A stretch of 64,000 bases of DNA from Gemmatimonadaceae bacterium (GTDB lineage Bacteria > Gemmatimonadota > Gemmatimonadetes > Gemmatimonadales > Gemmatimonadaceae), in NCBI GenBank assembly GCA_025358925.1, contig JANYHT010000037.1, forward strand, positions 1 through 64,000. Direction: 5' to 3'. Below the pieces are notes generated by a model. The model ran no database searches. It was not told the origin of the DNA and was given only the letters and a program-made list of their open reading frames with translations. This document shows positions 60,610 to 64,000 of the stretch, piece after piece (the first letter of the stretch is position 1; every line of letters starts with the position of its first letter). A program made the translations under genes and the position numbers.

Positions 60610-62739
60610 ATGTCCAGCACCACTCGGATGCGCAGCGCGCATTCGCGGATGCGCGTGAGCGCCGCATCTTCCCACGTAGTTTTCAACACATTTGTCGCCG
60701 CGTGTGTCGCCCTGTGTTCAGGCGTCTCATCGCTCAGCGCGCAATCCACCACCGACACGACCCGCCAAGTGGTCGCCGATTCTGCGCGGCGAATTGAACG
60801 CGTGGTGGTCAACGCCATCCGTGCATCGGACGCTGCGCCAATCGCACAAAAAACGATTGGTCGCGCAACAATCACACAGCGTCAATTCGGACAGGAGGTC
60901 CCCATGTTGCTCCAGGGGGCGTCGCCCTCGCTGACGGCTGATACGGAAACCGGCACGAACTGGGGTTATAGCCATCTGCGGCTACGTGGTATTGACCAGA
61001 CACGTATCAACATTACGATCGACGGCGTCCCGTTGAATGATCCGGAAGACCAAGTGCTGTATTTCGCCAACTTTGCCGATTTGATGTCCAACGTGCAATC
61101 GGTACAAGTGCAGCGCGGGGTTGGCACGAGTACCGCCGGCACAGCGTCGTATGCAGGGTCGGTGAATTTTGAAACGATGCCCATTGCGCAACCTGCGCCA
61201 AGTGGCGATCTGCAACTGCAGCTTGGATCGTTCGGCGCGCAGCGCGTCAGCGCTGGTTTTGGCTCGGGCCTTTTGGCGAATGGATTCGCGGTGTACGGTC
61301 GAGTAAGCGCGCTCCGCACGGATGGATATCGCGACCACAGTGGTGTGCAGGGGCGCACCGCATTTGTTGGTGCCGGTTGGTTTGGATCGCGCGACATCAT
61401 CAAGCTGACAACGTTGGTGGGCCTGCTCGCCGACACCTTGTCGTACACCGGCGCGACGTCGGCACAATTGCAGCAAAATCGCCGCTTCAACCCCTTGGCG
61501 ACCGATGAGTTGGATCAATTCGGCCAACAAATGGTGGCGCTCGCGTACACGCGCATCGTGAGCTCGGCGACGTCGCTGAATACCACGGTCTATCGCAATT
61601 CTGCGAGTGGGAACTACGATTATTTCGAATTGCCGGATCGCTACCGGTTCAACTTGGCGCACACGTGGTACGGTGTGACCAGTGTGGTCACGCATGAGCA
61701 GGGTGACCTGCAACTCAATGCGGGCGTGAACGCGAATTTGTATCAGCGCGCGCATCGCGGATATCTCAAGCCTGATATCACGTTGTATGACAACACTGGA
61801 CACAAAGACGACGCAAACATTTTCGCGAAAGCCTCGTACAACGCGGGGCGCGCGCGCTGGTTCGTCGACGTGCAAGCGCGACACGCACAATTTCGATACG
61901 TGCCGGACAAGAATGCCGGCATCAGCGAGCGCAGTATCAATTGGAGTTTCTTCAACCCCAAGGTTGGTGTGACGATACAGATCGCCAACGGCGTGTCGGC
62001 GTTTGCCTCGTTTGGTGCGACCACGCGCGAGCCGGCACGCAGCGATTTGTTCGCCGGCGATGATGATTTGACTGCGGATAACGTGGCAGCCTATGGAGAT
62101 TTTACGCGGGTGAAGCCTGAGACCGTGCACGATGCGGAAGTCGGCATCAATATGACGAAGTCGACGTACGAGTTGCACGCGAACGTCTACAACATGGCGT
62201 TTCGTAATGACATCGAACGTATCGGCGCGCCGACAGCTTCGGGCGCCATCTTACGTCGCAACGTGGGATCGAGCTATCGGCGGGGCCTCGAGTTTGACGG
62301 CCTGTGGCGTGGGGTGTCGCGACTGGTGCTGAGCGCGAACGCCGCGTGGAGCATGAATCGTATCAAGCAATTCACGGACTCGTCGCGTGGCACGCCGGTG
62401 CTGCGTCTCAACGTGGAGCCACTGCTCACACCCCGATTCGTTACGACGCAGCGCGCGGAGTTCGCGGTAACGCGACACGTCGCGCTGAGCGCGGAAGCGC
62501 GTTACCAATCGGAGGCTTTTCTCGATAACACGAGTAGTCGCGATCGAGTGCTGCCGGATTTCTTCACGGTTGATGCATCGGCGCGTTTTATGGTCGCGCG
62601 CTATGCGCTCGTAGTGCGCGGCGCCAACCTTGGCGATACACAAAAATTTGGCAGTGGGTCTGTGTCGTCGTCGGGGAAAGTGCGGTACTTCGTGCTGCCG
62701 GCACGCAGTGTGTTCGTAACCGCTGAGGTGACGTTCTAA
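60610..62739 (+). CDS. TonB-dependent outer membrane receptor, thiamine-regulated
   Basis: A 709-residue receptor: signal peptide ending near SSLSAQ, plug domain (about 65-190, LRLRGIDQTRINITIDG, PLNDPEDQVLYFANFADLM) and a 22-strand barrel ending in SVFVTAEVTF with terminal Phe. Control by a TPP riboswitch points to thiamine or a thiamine precursor as substrate. The divergent pnuC-like gene could complete the uptake route. Confidence 0.93.
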   Translation: MSSTTRMRSAHSRMRVSAASSHVVFNTFVAACVALCSGVSSLSAQSTTDTTRQVVADSARRIERVVVNAIRASDAAPIAQKTIGRATITQRQFGQEVPMLLQGASPSLTADTETGTNWGYSHLRLRGIDQTRINITIDGVPLNDPEDQVLYFANFADLMSNVQSVQVQRGVGTSTAGTASYAGSVNFETMPIAQPAPSGDLQLQLGSFGAQRVSAGFGSGLLANGFAVYGRVSALRTDGYRDHSGVQGRTAFVGAGWFGSRDIIKLTTLVGLLADTLSYTGATSAQLQQNRRFNPLATDELDQFGQQMVALAYTRIVSSATSLNTTVYRNSASGNYDYFELPDRYRFNLAHTWYGVTSVVTHEQGDLQLNAGVNANLYQRAHRGYLKPDITLYDNTGHKDDANIFAKASYNAGRARWFVDVQARHAQFRYVPDKNAGISERSINWSFFNPKVGVTIQIANGVSAFASFGATTREPARSDLFAGDDDLTADNVAAYGDFTRVKPETVHDAEVGINMTKSTYELHANVYNMAFRNDIERIGAPTASGAILRRNVGSSYRRGLEFDGLWRGVSRLVLSANAAWSMNRIKQFTDSSRGTPVLRLNVEPLLTPRFVTTQRAEFAVTRHVALSAEARYQSEAFLDNTSSRDRVLPDFFTVDASARFMVARYALVVRGANLGDTQKFGSGSVSSSGKVRYFVLPARSVFVTAEVTF

Positions 62740-62745
62740 CAGAAC

Positions 62746-62776
62746 TGCCGACCGCGAATTTCACGAATTTCGCGAA
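62746..62776 (-). repeat. Second copy of the 9-base repeat family
   Basis: On the minus strand ATTCGCGAA, ATTCGTGAA, ATTCGCGGT, ending ATTCGCGGTCGGCA, the same unit and end as the repeat at 16011-16052. It lies just after the TonB receptor stop. A separate 7-base palindrome (GTCGACG-TGACG-CGTCGAC) at 62856-62874 is the only other structure in this gap. Confidence 0.75.
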
Positions 62777-62943
62777 TCTGCTCCGAGCGGCGACGACTGT
62801 TGCTGCCACGCGGACACACTCACTTTTTTGTTGTTTACAAAAAACGATCACCGCAGTCGACGTGACGCGTCGACAGACTCCTGCGCATCGTTCAAATTCG
62901 CGGCGGGTCGCTGTTCAGAACTGAACGTCAATAGCACAGTCAC

Positions 62944-63375
62944 CTACAACACGACCAGCTGTGCTGCGCTTGCGCCCCGCACCGCTTTACGCGCGATTGA
63001 CTGATCAAAGGTCACGAGCCGACCACCGTGCTTCACTGCCAGTGCGAGCAGATACACGTCAGTCAATTGACGCGGGCCGTGTACTCGAGTTGAGTCGATC
63101 AATTGCGCATCCAGAACACTGACGTCGTCCGGCCAAAAGTTATGCACCGTTGCGGTGGTCGCTTCCCGCAATCGCTCGACAACTTCATGCACCGCATGGG
63201 CATTCGGATAGCCCGGATGCGACATGATCCGCACGCAGCCATTTTGCGTGATTGGACACGACGACCAGCCAATGCCCGCGTTCGCCGCGAACCACTGAAG
63301 CGCCACGTGGTGTGACGCGTGGTCGCTGTCGAGCAGGGCAATCAGCACGTTGACGTCGAGCAACGCGCGCATCAA
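62944..63375 (-). CDS. VapC-family PIN-domain toxin
   Basis: A 143-residue PIN nuclease: acidic Asp in RALLDVNVLIALLD, Glu/Asp further on, and TDVYLLALAVKHGGRLVTFD at the C-terminus. It probably cleaves RNA and is held by the antitoxin encoded just upstream (four-base overlap). Confidence 0.9.
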   Translation of the reverse strand: MMRALLDVNVLIALLDSDHASHHVALQWFAANAGIGWSSCPITQNGCVRIMSHPGYPNAHAVHEVVERLREATTATVHNFWPDDVSVLDAQLIDSTRVHGPRQLTDVYLLALAVKHGGRLVTFDQSIARKAVRGASAAQLVVL

Positions 63376-63614
63376 TCCGCGTCGTCGTTGCGCAGTTGAT
63401 CGATGAGGTTGTTGCTGATCATTGTGCCACGCGGTGCGAACGGTCGCACGCCGTACACCGCGACGGCCTCATTCACCGCCAACGGTTGCTGCGGGGCGGT
63501 CAGCGCCTGTCGCAGCAGCTCTGAGACGACTTGTCCGGCGGTTTTATGTTCGCGCCGAGCGCGCTCTTTCGCGGCATTAAGTACGTCATCGTCGATATCT
63601 AAGGTGGTGCGCAT
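63372..63614 (-). CDS. VapB-family antitoxin
   Basis: An 80-residue protein: N-terminal ribbon-helix-helix (RTTLDIDDDVLNAAKERARR) and a C-terminal toxin-binding tail (VRPFAPRGTMISNNLID). It should repress its own operon and block VapC. Its start has no gene before it on this strand for about 90 bases. Confidence 0.88.
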   Translation of the reverse strand: MRTTLDIDDDVLNAAKERARREHKTAGQVVSELLRQALTAPQQPLAVNEAVAVYGVRPFAPRGTMISNNLIDQLRNDDAD

Positions 63615-63708
63615 GCATCAGATGCTAATACATCTCACAAGTAATGTACAAGACTCGACCATCTTCGCTTTTTTGTTTATCGAGGAATCATCACGACGGT
63701 CGAAACGG

Positions 63709-63876
63709 CTACACACCCTTCCCCATCCGACATTTGTCACTGCAATAGCGTACCCGTTCCCAATCCCTTTCCCATTTTTTGCGCCACGAAAACGGGCGAC
63801 CACACCGAACACACGTTTTGTCTGGATGACCCTGCACGCCGCCGTCGCGCGGCCGATTCGATTCTCGTCGTGGCAT
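63709..63876 (-). CDS. DUF2256 zinc-binding protein
   Basis: A 55-residue protein: [20 protein letters not shown] then [10 protein letters not shown], the diagnostic C-x2-C...C-x3-C pattern of DUF2256. Start ATG 63876 follows GAGAG; a GTG 39 bases later is the alternative. DUF2256 genes are often beside photolyase/cryptochrome genes, which may lie beyond the window. Function unknown. Confidence 0.85.
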   Translation of the reverse strand: MPRRESNRPRDGGVQGHPDKTCVRCGRPFSWRKKWERDWERVRYCSDKCRMGKGV

Positions 63877-64000
63877 CTCTCACGAAGCGGACAACCTCGC
63901 ATCCATGTTCCAATACTTAAAAACCGTGCGCGGCACACCAAACGCGTGCATGTTGACCACATGCGCTCACACATCATCGCCCGCCTCGCGGTTACCGCCT

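Noticed and set aside
63372-63375. Idea that VapBC marks a mobile element
   Set aside because: No integrase, transposase, flanking repeats or tRNA is visible, and base composition looks like its neighbours.
63618-63977. 119-residue minus-strand frame at the right end
   Set aside because: It overlaps the DUF2256 gene in another frame and lacks any domain; DUF2256 is clearly the coding frame.
63961-64000. Possible start of a plus-strand secreted protein (MRSHIIARLAVTA)
   Set aside because: Only 13 codons are visible and no ribosome site precedes it, so I cannot support it.

Overview
The window is about 64 kb of a flagellated, Gram-negative-type bacterium with an outer membrane (TonB-dependent receptor, Tat-exported MsrP). 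Gene content and style (split flagellar superoperon, MotE-like protein, CheZ together with CheD, a 'conserved but misnamed' 160-residue protein, DUF6526, DapA-like/epimerase pair) fit Gemmatimonadota best. This assignment is an inference from gene content, not from a marker-gene comparison.

Layout. Positions 1-15650 are a minus-strand flagellar structural cluster. In transcription order it reads flgB, flgC, an unknown 124-residue protein, fliE, fliF, fliG, fliH, fliI, fliJ, motE-like, fliK, flgD, flgE, then fliL, fliM, fliN and a fused fliO-fliP that runs off the left edge. Upstream is a sigma-54 activator of the NtrC type (16061-17530). From 17739 onward, on the plus strand, come flgL, fliW and a glycosyltransferase. 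Next is a carbohydrate island (21179-30100) made of two convergent operons plus a TPR-glycosyltransferase. After it come flagellin fliC, fliD, fliS, a FliT/FlgN-like chaperone, flgM, and a complete chemotaxis set (cheY, cheZ, cheA, cheW, cheR, cheD, cheB). A small NtrB-like histidine kinase converges on cheB. From about 41.8 kb the content is general: AlkA glycosylase, an epimerase, an SPFH protein, SufE/CDGSH, PlsC, an HlyD-ABC exporter, MsrPQ, a GGDEF-EAL protein, an RNA methyltransferase, PnuC with a NadR-like kinase, a TPP-riboswitch-controlled TonB receptor, and VapBC.

How it works together. By eye I find four sites with the sigma-54 GG-N10-GC architecture: before flgB, before fliL, before the GDPD/nucleotidyltransferase operon and before the FkbM/glycosyltransferase operon. 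I find three sigma-28-like sites, before flgL, fliC and flgM. The promoters therefore suggest a two-tier cascade: an NtrC-like activator with sigma-54 for hook-basal-body genes, then sigma-28/FlgM for filament genes. They also suggest that the carbohydrate island is part of the flagellar regulon. The most likely role of the island is glycosylation of the short, Ser/Thr-rich flagellin, but it carries no recognisable pseudaminic or legionaminic acid genes, so the sugar is probably something else. Two architectural oddities stand out: a FliO-FliP fusion, and a FliK that contains an intact CwlK/VanY-type (M15) peptidoglycan endopeptidase domain.
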